A stretch of 64,000 bases of DNA from Allolobophora icterica (Eukaryota > Annelida > Clitellata > Crassiclitellata > Lumbricidae): NCBI GenBank assembly GCA_963556255.1, contig OY744604.1:96268261-96332260 (forward strand). The letters are read 5' to 3'. Both the position numbers and the translations under genes were made by a program. The notes below the pieces were generated by a model. The model made no database searches. It was given only the letters and a program-made list of their open reading frames with translations, and was not told where the DNA came from. Positions 12,942 to 25,640 of this stretch are shown in pieces; positions within the stretch are counted from its first letter, which is position 1, and each line of letters starts with the position of its first letter.

Positions 12942-13504
12942 GCTGGCAGGGTCGAAAGGCGGATAGAGAAAAGAAAAGAAAAGCAAGAAGAAACGTCACA
13001 CGGTCGAAGGAAATCCTCCCAATGAAGTGCTGAATGATCACGTGATATATCTACCGACCGTACCGCGGTCACGTGCCACCAGACACGAGGGAGTAGGAGA
13101 CAGAGGTGTCCCATTGCATAGACCCAGTCGCGGATTCTGCCATCCGAAGGAATGGAGATGGAAAGGGCGGTGACTGCTATCTCTGATCCTATCGAACGAT
13201 CTGCAGAGAATTGTCTTTTCATAGAATTCGTTGGGGTCCCATTAGAAAAGATAAACACTCGCATTGTTCGTAATGAAGTGGACAATATTTACGGAACTCT
13301 ACCCGCTGATGCTCCCATGAAAGCCGCCACTTACAGATGAGTTTCTTGAACAGACGCTGTATAAACAAGCCCTACAATTACAAAATACAATTACAGGTCT
13401 ATTATAGTTTACAATTGGGCAAAGCTTATTCCTGCTTGTTTCTATAGCTTTAAATGCCAATGTTGATTCATTCATTCATTCGGAAATTTAATATAGCGCA
13501 CCTT

Positions 13505-13850
13505 CAAGAAACCTATTCAGAAGCGCTCCCAGCCCAGCCACGGCAATAGAGATTAGACTTCAGCAGCTTGTAAAAAGCAGATGTGTTACCCCTTGGGAGA
13601 AGGCGAATCTCTATCGGAAGACCATTCCAAAAGGAGGGCCCAGCAATAGAGAAAGTCCGGCGTTGCCTAACTGTAGAGCGAGCCCGAGGGACTAAAAGTT
13701 CTCCCCCAGAAGAAGATCGAAGAGCACGCCGACCAACTGAATCAGAGACTGGACGGCAGAGCTCACACAGATAGGCCGGGGCACAGCCTAAGAGGCAGCG
13801 CCAAACCAGTACAGCAACCCTATTATAGCAGGATTGCTGCACTGGTAATA
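13505..13850 (-). pseudogene. LINE C-terminal ORF fragment
   Basis: A 109-residue minus-strand frame with 'RRTFSIAGPSFWNGLPIEI' and 'FYKLLKSNLY' matches the usual C-terminus of CR1/L2-group LINE polyproteins. It begins without a proper start and is a 5'-truncated copy. Confidence 0.75.
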
Positions 13851-13999
13851 CTGGAAAACCAATAGTTTTCGATGTTGTTTTCCCTATAGTGTTCGTGTGC
13901 TAAGTGTTCTTCTCGGTCTACGCTTTTCGAATGGGTCATTGAACAGAGTTGTATCCCAGACTCCCTCTAGAGTGTCTGGACTGCTTCCGATCCCATTCG

Positions 14000-14420
14000 A
14001 TCGTCTTCCTACGATTCGCTATCGAACTGATCACGACGAGAACAAACCGGACACATGCGCCGTCCACAGACAAATGCGCCGTCACAATCAAGGCGCCGTC
14101 GTCGACTTCTCCAACAAAAACCCCGTCGGCGCCGCTATTGTCAAGTCGCGCGCTGCCGTCGCCGTGGAAGAATCGGAAAATCGCATCGGGTGTGCGACGC
14201 GATTTATTCAACGCAATTCAGCTTTTATATATCGCCATCTAGCGTAGAGAGTGCATTTTTAACGCGGTCTTGCTGTCGTATGGCGGTATAATCGTGCACC
14301 CCGTGCGATTTACCGCTTATCTGGGCGAGAGCCATGCGCCGGGTGTTTAGGCGTCGTCGTGCGAATAATCGCAGCCATTGGGGCGGAAGAGGGCGCTTCA
14401 ATCGACCGTCAACGTAACCA
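14000..14420. other. CpG-dense island-like segment
   Basis: The CpG density is much higher than in neighbouring DNA ('GCGCCGTCGTCGACTTC', 'GTCGGCGCCGCTATTG'). Several short frames overlap on both strands and none is convincing. It could be a promoter-associated island or an element end. Confidence 0.4.
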
Positions 14421-14564
14421 ATCGTACCAGATTTATACTTGCAACGATAACCATCGCAACACGGGACGACGTAGGCACGTGCTGCCTTCCACTAACCTCC
14501 ACGATTATACAGGAAGTATTGTAAATACGCTGCCTCTCTGTCTTGCGGAATGATCGTCAAGATA

Positions 14565-14645
14565 TTGTCCTGATTAAGGATTGGTTTTGGTGCGCCATCG
14601 GCTGATGCCTTGTTCCACAGAAGTTGTAAATTACAATTGCCACTT
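14565..14645 (+). repeat. Dispersed LINE/SINE-tail repeat
   Basis: A segment of the type 'GATTAAGGATTGGTTTTGG', then 'GCGCCATCGGCTGATGCC' and an 'ATTACAATT' end. It recurs near 28385, 30890, 31130, 49860 (minus) and 55845. This looks like one family's 3' tail. Confidence 0.6.
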
Positions 14646-14764
14646 TCAGCATTGTATTATCTCCCCGCAATTAGTTGACAATACTGAGGTACAACGAATT
14701 ACTGATAGCGAAGTGAAAATATTCCAGTTTTCTTAGCATCGCTTCAGTAATCGTCGGTGGATTT

Positions 14765-14860
14765 GGTTGCGCGATAGATTAGTGGTCAACGTGCTCAACA
14801 GCCAGTCGATAGGTCGCGGGTTCGATCCTCGCCAGTTGAGAAATCTGCTTTGAGAATGTT
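14765..14860 (+). mobile_element. tRNA-derived SINE head
   Basis: An A-box-like 'TAGATTAGTGGTCAACG' is followed by a B-box 'GGGTTCGATCC' at tRNA-like spacing, with a mid-segment between. A body follows, then a (TCA)n tract near 15080-15140. It does not fold as a clean tRNA, so I call it SINE-like. Confidence 0.55.
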
Positions 14861-15296
14861 GCTCCACTTCTGCCCCCCTAGAGAACACGGCTATGATGGA
14901 GACAATGACTACAGTGGGACGATCAGCCAACCAGAGGGAGGGCTGGCCATTCGATGCCATATGCCGAGGTTAAGAATGCGAAGTCGGTTACACTTCCTAC
15001 CCATCATAATCATCATCATCAATCATGTATGTTTATATCAGGAATCTTAATATCTATCTAATAGATCTAAACAATGCTTCATCATTGTCATCATCATCAT
15101 CGTCGTCGTCGTCGTCGTCATCATCATCATCATCATCATCATCTCATTTGTCAATCCTAAGTCAAGAATGATACAACTTACAACTAACGATGTGGAAAGG
15201 GTACACCAGACAGATATCCAGAAGAGTCAAAGGTCACCTAATGCTAACCAAACCCTGAACTGGCTTAAATTGATGGAAACTAAAGATGCTTGTGCT

Positions 15297-15743
15297 TCAA
15301 GTTCTCTGCCGTGGGGAAGGTTCAAGGGTCCAATGGCGCCACTCCTCTCGAGGCTCGGCTTCCTTCTTCGGTTTCCGGTATCCATCTGTGACCATCCAGT
15401 CCATCAGAATCCGTTGAGGTCTTCCTCTTGTTCTCTTGTCCTCCGTTCTTCCCTCTACAATAGTTCTCAGTAGGGAGTTTCCTCTCAGTGTGTGTCCAAT
15501 CCACTTCCTGCATCTCCCTCTCATTGTTGTCATCAGAGATCTTTCCTCTCCCACCTTTTCGTTCCTGTAATCTTCTGTCCAACTCCCTTTTTCCATCCTG
15601 CGCCCTACCCAGTCCTCAAACGCCTCTAACTTCCTGATATCCTCCATTCTGACAGTACATGTTTCAGAGCCACATAGAAGCGTACTCCAAATAATTATTT
15701 TCACCATTCTTTTCTTTAGGTTCCTATTCAGTCCGCCGCTCAT
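15297..15743 (-). pseudogene. LINE polyprotein C-terminal fragment
   Basis: The 148-residue minus-strand frame carries 'LKKRMVKIIIWSTLLCGSET', 'LEAFEDWVGRRM', 'RKWIGHTLRG' and 'RTRGRPQRILMDWM'. These are the standard C-terminal segments of an invertebrate LINE reverse transcriptase. The frame is open over this stretch, but the catalytic part is absent (5' truncation). Confidence 0.8.
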
Positions 15744-16401
15744 CTGCTCTTTTCAATTCATAAAAGCGCCTTTACACATCGTTATTCTTCAGATAAAGAC
15801 GAGAACATGGTGACGATGACGGTCCATCTACAATTAAGATTCATAAAGATTCTGTCTTGATATTCATAAATGAAGTTGTCACTCAAATCATGTTGTCGAA
15901 ATCCCAATGGAACGCAGCATCGCTTTTGGCAGTGGCTCGTGTACCGGAGCCCGGATCGACAGCGCAGTGGCCACAGATCCGGCAGACTCATCGATTCCGT
16001 ACAATGCTTGACGTCTGTATATGCATGCCGAAGGGGCATGGGTTGGGAATGGGGTAGAGTGGGGTTTAGGAGAAGCGCATGCTCGCTTTGCGAATGGCAA
16101 TTGAATTGCGAATAGTGACAGAGAGAGACAGACAGACAGACAGAGAGAAACTGAGAAAGAAACTGAGAGAGGCAGACAGACATATATTATCTAGAGAGTG
16201 TGTATGTGTGTGTGGGTGTGCGAAAGAGAGAGAGAGAGGTGGAGAATGATACAGATACACAGAGAGACAGACAGACAGAGGCAGAGAAACAGACAGAGAG
16301 AGTGTTTCAGAAAGTTTGTAGGTCGAGATCGAATTGTTTTTCAAATGAAGAGTTGCAATCGACAGACAGCGAATCGAAGAAGGAAGAATGATAATAACAA
16401 A

Positions 16402-16433
<32 letters not shown>

Positions 16434-16746
16434 TTATTATAATTATTATTATTATTTTTTTTTTTGCCCCGAGGTATGCAGGATCCCTCAGGGACTTCAA
16501 TATTAATTAATGTAACATCCGGAAAATCAAACCTCGTCGTCCGGAGGCTCTGGGAATGTCCCGTTAAAAGCAAGTTATTATTATTATTATTATTATTATT
16601 ATTTTGTCGTTGTTGTTGTCTTAAGCAGTTTCACCTTTCGTATAGAAAACATGGTTAGTTAGAGTGAGCCTACGAGTCAACGATTGGACGAAAATATGAA
16701 TTTATAGCGTCCAAACGAAACGATTTAAAGGTGTTTAAAGATAACC

Positions 16747-16747
<1 letters not shown>
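15744..16747. repeat. Low-complexity region: CAGA-type and AAT-type repeats
   Basis: A degenerate (CAGA/GAGA)n tract runs over 16118-16310, an (AAT)n tract over 16395-16455 and an (ATT)n over 16577-16603. Two near-inverse segments, 'TGCAGGATCCCTCAGGGAC' near 16478 and a related one near 51335, belong to a dispersed repeat. No gene. Confidence 0.6.
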
Positions 16748-16974
<227 letters not shown>

Positions 16975-17816
16975 TACATGTATAGACAATTTTTGAAGTA
17001 AAAATAAATTAAAATTACTGAATTTATTCTTTTATTAAAATAACTAAATTATATTTAATAGCTGAAAAAGGTGCCGGAATGCCGTTCCGAAGCGGAACGC
17101 CGATAAAAAGCACTGCCATTATAATATAATTGTAATTGTAATCGAGCATTTCTAAAAGCGCCACTCAACAATCAGAGGCGCTATCACCAAGAAATGAAAT
17201 GGACTGCATGCGTTTCCTTATCAGACGTCGTATGCATGAGACGGGTGTAACTCCTAGTCCTAGCTTAAATCTGGCCTGCGCCGCAGTAGTGGGTTACTTC
17301 GGAATACATGTGACAGGCTGAGGAGCTAAAGTCGCAAATAAGCTACAAAGTTAACTGTTTAGGTTCATGTTCACTTGTAAAATTGGCCACACGCCTTCTG
17401 AACCACTTAGAACCATTGTTTTGTTATACAATTCAATAATTGCTGGGTAACTCACTGCCTTGTTTAGAGGCATTGGTGTGTCACAGTTATGGACCGGAAG
17501 CTTTTGGTAATGGCATTATAATCCCGTTGGTCAAAAACAAAATGAATGACTTGAATTATGTTGACAACTATAAAGCAATCACTCCTATCCTGTTATTTCA
17601 AAACTACGTGAATGTATTATTTTAAGGATATGTGCAGAATGTTTTTTTGAGTCGGATGAGATTCAGTTTGGGTTCAAACAAGGATTGGGGTGTGCCAATG
17701 CATTATTTGCAATGCGCTCCTCGATTGATTTTTAGTTAGATAGGGGCAGCACTGTATTCACAACAGCTCTAGATTTTAGCAAGGCTTGTGACACTGTTAA
17801 TCATTATAAGCAGTAC

Positions 17817-18683
17817 CGACTTGATTTACGAATAACAATCGGTAAACATGTAGCGAATATTCTAACAAACTTTGGTTTATTTCATTGTAAAATTTCTTGA
17901 AATTTTCCCGAAATGTTTGTAAGCCTAAAAAAAGTTAAATTTTGAAGATGTGCAAACTTATTTTTCTGTGAGAAAGACCGTTAATAATACCGTGGGTGAT
18001 AATAACACTTTTCAATGTACATTGTAGTGGCATGTGTATGGCGCACCGTTTGCTCAACGATGTCACCAATAAGTACTTTATAAATGCAAGCAAAGTTTTT
18101 GGGGTGACTTTGACCCACATTTTGGGGTGACTTTGACCCACATTTTAAAGTACGGTACTCCTGGCGATATTTATATAATTTCTATTTTAAAATTAATTTC
18201 ACTTTGGACATATTCTAAAGTACTCCTAGCGATGCTTAGATAATGTTTATTTTAAAAGTAATTAATGTATTTGCTAAAATTTCACTTTTCATGATATTTT
18301 GACTGGTCGGTGCATACGGTACCAATTCGTTCTAGTCATTCCAGTACCGGTATGGTACCATTGTCACTTAGTGTTAGTTTTAAGTTTAGATATTTTTTAA
18401 AACACATTCTTCGGGCCAAAGTGACCCCAGTAACAGGTTTACTTTGTCTAATAACTGAAAAACTATTGTGTGATAAAGTCACCCCACCTGATGAGGTGAC
18501 TTTGGCCCACCCCAAAAGTTAAAAAATAAGTGCTCAACTATTATTTCCCAAAAAAGTTTGCTTTATACTTTTTCTCTTTAACCCTATGCACATCTAATCT
18601 AATTGTTAAGTCAACCATATTCAGTCACATTATCGTTTTATTATTAAAACAAGTTCAAAAAAGGCCAAAGTCACCCCGTTTTG
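17817..18683. mobile_element. 867-bp insertion of unknown family inside LINE copy 2
   Basis: LINE copies 1 and 3 read straight through this point ('AAGCTGTATTCCA(A/G)CCTCC'). Copy 2 reads 'AAGCAGTAC' and then resumes at 'GTACTCCAGC'. GTAC is on both sides, so a 4-bp duplication is possible. The insert repeats 'GGGGTGACTTTGACCCAC' in tandem near 18100 and has related 'AAAGTCACCCC' motifs in both orientations at 18417-18520 and 18664. It has no ORF. A similar motif occurs near 22232. Confidence 0.6.
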
Positions 18684-19382
18684 GTACTCCAGCTTCCTAA
18701 GGTTTGATGGCCCAATGTGGGTGTTCAATTATCAATAACCCAGTTGATTGGGTTAGTAAATTAGCGGTGGTAGTACGTTGGAACGGTAGTATGTCTAAGT
18801 CAGTTTCAGTTAATAGTGGTGTACGGCAGAGGAGTTCCTGTCGCCTTCGTTGTTTGATGTTTTTGTTAATAAGTTAATTGTGGATTTGAGAGCAGCTGGT
18901 ATAGGTTGTTAAATTAACAAGTCCTGATTGGAATGCATCATGTATGCAGATTATATTATTTTGCTATCGGCATCGGTAGTTGGGCTTCAAGCCTTACTAG
19001 ATAAATACGGTGATATTAGTAGTCATTTAGGCCTAACATTTATTTATAAGATAAATCTTGGTGCCTAGCGTTCGGTCCTCGATGCAAGGCCTCCATGTCT
19101 CGTGTGTTTCTATGTCACAAAAAGGTTTTTGTGGACCGAACAGGTGAAATATTTGGGAATTATCTTTGTGCTGGTAGTAAACTGAGATGCGATATGGATA
19201 GCATAATGCGCAGTTTTTACGCAGCTAGCAATATGCCTAATATTTTCAATAACTCTTCTGGTTTGCCGGAGCAAATGCAACTTCATTTGCAGCAGACATA
19301 TTGCCTTCCAGTTTTAAGATATGGCTCAGTAGCAGTGATGCTCTCTCATTCTCAGCTCAGTTAACTAAACGCTTGCTGGAAT

Positions 19383-19557
19383 CACGCCCGCATTAAGGGG
19401 GTGCTAAGGGTGCTGCAGCACCCGGGCCCGCAGTTTTGAGGGGCCCGCATTTTCGGAAATGCATTAATTTTTTATTGTACCTGTAATTAGGCCCCGCGCT
19501 GATGGCTATATAGGTAATCACAGCACCCGGGCCCGCACTACCATTAATGCGGCCCTG
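19383..19557. mobile_element. hAT-like MITE nested in LINE copy 2
   Basis: The ends are CACGCCCGCATTAAGGG and CCATTAATGCGGCCCTG. The flanks GCTGGAAT and GCTGGTAT match at 7 of 8. Internal 'AGCACCCGGGCCCGCA' occurs twice. It inserted after the LINE did. Confidence 0.82.
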
Positions 19558-19710
19558 GCTGGTATAATGTGTAGAGCAAACTGTTTGGTTTCCATAAATA
19601 AGAATCAGAACGAGAATCTATTTTAAGATCTAGGCAGTTTGGACTTTAAATCTATGACAGTTATTGTCATGTTCAAACTACTTAAAAATGCTAAGTGCTG
19701 GTTTTTAGCA

Positions 19711-22700
19711 CACTCAACATCCTGTCGTTGACATCCCGTTATGGACACGAATTTAATTATCTACTTAATGGTCTTGAAGTGTTAGTTAAGGACAACATGT
19801 TAAATGGCAGATCGCAGGCTAATAACGCTTATGCCTCTCAAAAATTCATATTACTCACTGCTCATTCCAAACGAGTCAACTTCACACACGACACAGTCAA
19901 CTGCACACTTTTTGTCAGAAAACAAACTCATTCAAGCTCTGGTCTGAAGAATGTCTAAGTGAAACATAAAATAGTTCGACTGTTTTAATTGTTACATGGT
20001 TGTTTGGAAAGCGTGGGCGTTGGTTTCGGACTATCACACATTATTTGTCAAGTGCACAGTTGAAAGACATAAATAGCGTGATCTGAAGGAACTAGCAGTC
20101 AAATTGAATTTTGTTTTACTGCTCTGTTCGCATGTTTGTTCGAAAAGCATAGGCCTTTGAATCCTCTGTTAAATATTATTTGTCCATTGAAACTTTGGAA
20201 GCCATAAAATAGCTTAATCTCTGCTCAACTAGGTCGAAAGAGAACTCACAATAGCAGGTCACACAATACAGATCAAGAAATTCCCTGATCCTTCAGTGCG
20301 CCTATCCACTGACTCATCATCTCTTACTTTCCAATCTTGGCATTACCTTCAACCCATATCTCCCATTCCCAATCTCTGACACATGCAAATTCGTTGTAGG
20401 CATCTGTTACGTCCGAGCAATGCTTGACCTTAAAACTGCTTCCACTATCGCTACCTCATTGTCCGCTCCAAGCTTCATTACCGAAATTCCCTTTTCCTCA
20501 ACCTTGAATCAACCCAAATTAAGCTCCTGCAACCCAGAACTCATTAACCCGAACTGTCACCAGAAGACTCAAACATCACCATAATATAACTTCCATCCTT
20601 AGTCACTTGGCTGAACTCCCTTATCGCGTCCACTTCAATCAATTAATTAATCAATCAATCAATCAATTTTCGTTTATTATTAACACAAGCTGTCAGAACG
20701 CAACTTGAATAAGGGTCCTATTTAGAGCAGCTTATGCAGCTAAGTGCAGTTTACACAGCTCAGCACAGTTCATAAGCATCAGAGCAGTTTGCATAATTAA
20801 GTGGTTTATAAAGTCAAGCTTAGGTTATAACAATGAAAGCAACGTTCAGAATTCAATGCAGTTTACACAGCCGAGTCCAGCTTACACCACTGAGTGCAAC
20901 TTATGGATTTCAGTGCGGTATGTGCAGCTGAGTGCAACTGACAGAATTCAGTGCGGTTTACACAATTAGGTCCAGTTTATACAATTCAGTGCGGCTTTTA
21001 CAATGACAGGTGCAATTTCAGCAATTAAGTCCATTTTCTAGAACTGAATTCCGTTTCTATTGTTGGCTTCATCAACAGTCGAATGAGCCTCGCCTCATAA
21101 TGAAGACGTAATAGGAGCGGCGGTCGACTGGACCTCGCTTTTGTGTCTCGTCGTTGACGAGGTCGCCAGTCTACAAACAGATTGCAACGCTTAATAGCCG
21201 TCTGCAGTTTCACCGACACCGTTCCCACAATCCATTTCGACTTCCTGTTACCGGGTGCGGACCGGCAGGTGCGCAGACACGAGGCAAGTGCGCGCGCATG
21301 CGCTATGGCGCGGCCGAATCAATGACAAGTCCCGGATGACGGCGCCTTCCCTCCTCCCCCGACGACGCCCGTTGCTTTATGGGATCGTTGGTGTTCCGTC
21401 CGGTCGGCGCCTGGATGAAACTGGCGCTACTTAATGGGGTTCTAATGAATTTACACGTTAATGAGAAACGACCAAATCACTTAATGCTGGACGAAATTGG
21501 ACTGAACGAAAGATTGATAATTAAGCTCTGATTGTCTGTCTATAGGCCTTTGAATGTATGTGTGTCCGTCTGCGTGTCTGTCTGTCTGTCTACCTGTCTT
21601 TCTGTCTTTGGGTCTGTGTGTCTGTCTATCTGTATGTGTGTCTGTCTGTGTGTCTGTCTGTCGGTCTGTGTGTCTGTGTGTCTGTTTATATTTTCTTGTT
21701 CCTTTAAACTATGTGATATTGTCTGTTTTTGTCACTCTGCCTCTTATTTTCTATCACTGGTTCTTTTTCTGTCCGTGTCTGCCTGTGTATCGCTTTCTGT
21801 CTGTCTCCTTATATCTCTGCCTGCGTCTCTCCCCCACTCCCCGTTCCTCCGTAAAAATTGGTGTCGCTATCTAGCGAATAGCTTTAACAGTGCCGCTGGC
21901 GCGTCCTAGCGAACTGAGCATCCTACGATGTATATACATTGAAGCCTGCCAATTTTCAGGAACGATCACAAATAACAAAGACAATAGTGGCAAAAAACCG
22001 CAATGCAGTGGCAAGTAAATCAATCGACTGGCAAGTCGAACAGTGCAATTTATCCTGGGGCTGTTGTAGCACCTGCGCAGGCAACGCATGTTATTCAAAC
22101 TAAGAAGCAAGATTGCAATGCGTAATACGTTGATTTAAGTTGTGAGAGTTAAGCATTGAACTCAATGTAATGTACATGTTCTTATGTAGTTAATGGCCTC
22201 GACCTGTCAGTAACATCTGGTGTCACGATATAAAGTCACCCCAAAAGAGAGTAAATAATGTCTCTCCCGCTTCCATTGAGTTCCGCTGAAAATTTCATAT
22301 AATTATTGTAACATATAGTTTATAAATTAATAATGCAATAGAATAGAAATGTCAAGAAATAATATTATGTCCAGTTACGATTCTCTCATTGGATGTTTCT
22401 ATCTAATGAATATTCATGACCAATGACGTCGCTGTTTACAAAATGGAGACATTCCAACGGATCTCGATTAGCAAAACACTTCATTCAAAGAAAGTTGAGA
22501 TATATCGTCAAGAACTGCTTTTTAAATTAACGGCTTCAAACGGGCTTAAACTAATTTACTTAGGTGGTGAAAAGGCCGAAACGAACGAGCTTAACGGGTT
22601 TAAACGGGAAATATAACAAAGTGAAGAACTGAACAGCGGCACAAACGGCCATTCGCGATTTCATTTGATATAGCGCCTATATATAATACCGCCTGTACAA

Positions 22701-23101
22701 TTAGAAAATACATTTTCAAATTTTTTACCGTCTTAGGACGTGCAAACATCTAGTACTAAATAGTTTTATAATAAAGCTACAAAATCCATCTGTATAAAAT
22801 TATAATTAACTTCAAAACAAATGTGTGAAAGAATAAAGTGTCCCGGAGAGAAATTATTTCAACGGAGGATAAAACATTTTCGGCCAAGAGATTTTGCCTT
22901 AGAATATAGTCTCCGGGGGGGGGGGGCGAATTTTAATTCTAAAACAGATGCTACTAGGAGAATCTGCTCCGAAATATTATTCTCCTGAAGAGACTTTTAA
23001 GGGGATATTCTGCTGCGGGGTATCAGCTTAACACCTTAACGACGAGAGTGAACTAAAAGCAACTGGGAAACCAATGCAGCTTGTCGTTAAAGTGTTAAAG
23101 G
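19711..23101. other. No gene recognised
   Basis: Contains 'CAGTTTACACAGCT(C/G)AG' style degenerate tandem repeats at 20700-21000, a GC-rich patch at 21110-21430, a degenerate (CTGT)n tract at 21530-21700, and AT-rich DNA to 23101. No coding support. Confidence 0.45.
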
Positions 23102-24534
23102 TGGCTTTTGTTTTTCTATCAAACCGATCACTTGAAACCGAGCTATGCAACTTGGCCTTTGTTTTTCTATCAAGCCGATCACTTGAAACCGAGCTATGCA
23201 ACTAGGCCTTTGTTTTTCTATCAAACCGATCACTTGAAACCGAGCTATGCAACTAGGCCTTTGTTTTTCTATCAAACCGATCACTTGAAACCGAGCTATG
23301 CAACTAGGCCTTTGTTTTTCTATCAAACCGATCACTTGAAACCGAGCTATGCAACTAGGCCTTTGTTTTTCTATCAAACCGATCACTTGAAACCGAGCTA
23401 TGCAACTAGGCCTTTGTTTTTCTATCAAACCGATCACTTGAAACCGAGCTATGCAACTTGGCCTTTGTTTTTCTATCAAACCGATCACTTGAAACCGAGC
23501 TATGCAACTAGGCCTTTGTTTTTCTATCAAACCGATCACTTGAAACCGAGCTATGCAACTAGGCCTTTGTTTTTCTATCAAACCGATCACTTGAAACCGA
23601 GCTATGCAACTAGGCCTTTGTTTTTCTATCAAACCGATCACTTGAAACCGAGCTATGCAACTTGGCCTTTGTTTTTCTATCAAGCCGATCACTTGAAACC
23701 GAGCTATGCAACTAGGCCTTTGTTTTTCTATCAAACCGATCACTTGAAACCGAGCTATGCAACTAGGCCTTTGTTTTTCTATCAAACCGATCACTTGAAA
23801 CCGAGCTATGCAACTAGGCCTTTGTTTTTCTATCAAACCGATCACTTGAAACCGAGCTATGCAACTTGGCCTTTGTTTTTCTATCAAACCGATCACTTGA
23901 AACCGAGCTATGCAACTAGGCCTTTGTTTTTCTATCAAACCGATCACTTGAAACCGAGCTATGCAACTAGGCCTTTGTTTTTCTATCAAACCGATCACTT
24001 GAAACCGAGCTATGCAACTAGGCCTTTGTTTTTCTATCAAACCGATCACTTGAAACCGAGCTATGCAACTTGGCCTTTGTTTTTCTATCAAACCGATCAC
24101 TTGAAACCGAGCTATGCAACTTGGCCTTTGTTTTTCTATCAAACCGATCACTTGAAACCGAGCTATGCAACTAGGCCTTTGTTTTTCTATCAAACCGATC
24201 ACTTGAAACCGAGCTATGCAACTAGGCCTTTGTTTTTCTATCAAACCGATCACTTGAAACCGAGCTATGCAACTTGGCCTTTGTTTTTCTATCAAGCCGA
24301 TCACTTGAAACCGAGCTATGCAACTAGGCCTTTGTTTTTCTATCAAACCGATCACTTGAAACCGAGCTATGCAACTTGGCCTTTGTTTTTCTATCAAACC
24401 GATCACTTGAAACCGAGCTATGCAACTAGGCCTTTGTTTTTCTATCAAACCGATCACTTGAAACCGAGCTATGCAACTAGGCCTTTGTTTTTCTATCAAA
24501 CCAATCACTTGAAACCGAGCTATGCAACTAGTTT
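23102..24534. repeat. 51-bp minisatellite, about 28 units
   Basis: The unit is 51 bp (for example 'GGCCTTTGTTTTTCTATCAA' plus 31 more bases ending 'GAGCTATGCAACTA'). Units are almost identical. Variation is essentially confined to AACTAGG versus AACTTGG and to CAAACC versus CAAGCC, plus one CAAT in the last unit. Because 51 is a multiple of 3 and the unit lacks stops in two frames, it yields 481-residue plus and 489-residue minus reading frames of 17-residue repeats. Neither has other evidence of being a gene. Confidence 0.97.
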
Positions 24535-24627
24535 TAAACCCGCCAGCGCGTGACACCGTATCTCGTAGCCGTTGTTACATGATAGAGGTGAGAATGGTGG
24601 GAGACAGAGTTTGAAGTATAGCACAAT

Positions 24628-24630
24628 GCT

Positions 24631-24664
<34 letters not shown>

Positions 24665-24668
24665 AGTG

Positions 24669-24751
<83 letters not shown>

Positions 24752-24752
24752 G
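24628..24752. repeat. (TCTG)n microsatellite
   Basis: About 125 bp of tetranucleotide repeat with one TCAGTG interruption, 94 bp after the minisatellite. Confidence 0.96.
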
Positions 24753-25452
24753 TCTCTTTCTCGCACAACGTTGTTTTTTCATGAAGATATTAAGGAAAGG
24801 AACAGATTGCTGGTGAAAGAACCACCAATGAATGTAGCCCAAACAGAAACTGTTAACTCACAACAAAATCAAAGGAAACCATGTCGTAAATTAAATGGCA
24901 AAGACGAAAGATACACCTCCACCTGTATGTCCTAGAAGAGAGACGGGTCCTAGCTACAAGCATCTCTCAAAGCATCCCATTGACACCATTTATATACATG
25001 AAAACATACACATATAAATGAGCATGTAGAGTTTCGGCCACACGCATTAAAATACCGTAGTAGTTCGAGAGACAGACAGACAGAAACAGAGACAAAGACA
25101 GTGACAGAGGGAGGGAGAGACAGACAGAGAGGATTGAACAATGAAACAGAGACGTGGACTGTGTAAGCTTTGTCGGAACTCCTACGCACAGCTCACAAGT
25201 GTGGTCATCAAATCGACTGGAGTGTTGGCTGTTGTGTTCAAGGACAACAGGAGTTGACAGGACCCTGGTGTTTCTGTTAGTAAAGCCACGACTGCCTCTT
25301 GAAACGTACTTAAACGCCCATGCCTATGTCTCTAGAGCGGAGTTGAGGCGAGGAAGTTGAGCTGGCTGTACTGGACTTTCGTGATTGTACAAATCTACAA
25401 CCTATTGGTCGTTTCTGTCATCGATCAACTAGTCTCGGCAACCACTGTTACA

Positions 25453-25514
25453 CGTATGTATGTATGTATGTATGTATGTATGTATGTATGTATGTATGTA
25501 TGTATGTATGTATG

Positions 25515-25545
<31 letters not shown>

Positions 25546-25640
25546 GTATGTATGTATGTATGTATGTATGTATGTATGTATGTATGTATGTATGTATGTA
25601 TGTATGTATGTATGTATGTATGTATGTATGTATATATGTA
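25453..25640. repeat. (ATGT)n microsatellite
   Basis: About 188 bp of ATGT units with a single AAGT variant near 25544. Confidence 0.97.

Larger units (their letters stand above)
17430..19710 (+). pseudogene. LINE reverse transcriptase remnant, family X copy 2
   Basis: Same family as 8880-9690 and 63640-64000. Recognisable pieces are 'FGNGIIIPLVKNKMNDLN', 'FGFKQGLGCANALF'-like, 'GCIMYADYIILLSAS' (the YADD box read as YADY) and 'LLQQTYCLPVLRYGS'-like thumb sequence. It is interrupted by an 867-bp insert (17817-18683) and by a MITE (19383-19557). Removing both restores collinearity with the sister copies. Stops make it non-functional. Confidence 0.82.

Noticed and set aside
13897..14291. Several overlapping 75-116-residue ORFs on both strands
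   Set aside because: The GC-rich, CpG-dense sequence lowers stop frequency in all frames. No frame shows family motifs.
14772..14845. Functional tRNA gene (also 27000-27080, 33901-33965, 43840-43915, 59285-59345 and 59740-59850)
   Set aside because: A- and B-box-like motifs are present, but acceptor and anticodon stems do not pair convincingly. They are SINE heads or chance matches.
23102..24534. CRISPR array
   Set aside because: The units are contiguous 51-bp copies with no variable spacers, in an animal genome.
23087..24556. 481- and 489-residue open frames of 17-residue repeats on both strands
   Set aside because: They arise from a stop-free 51-bp minisatellite. There is no non-repeat coding sequence, no splice or promoter support, and both strands are equally open.
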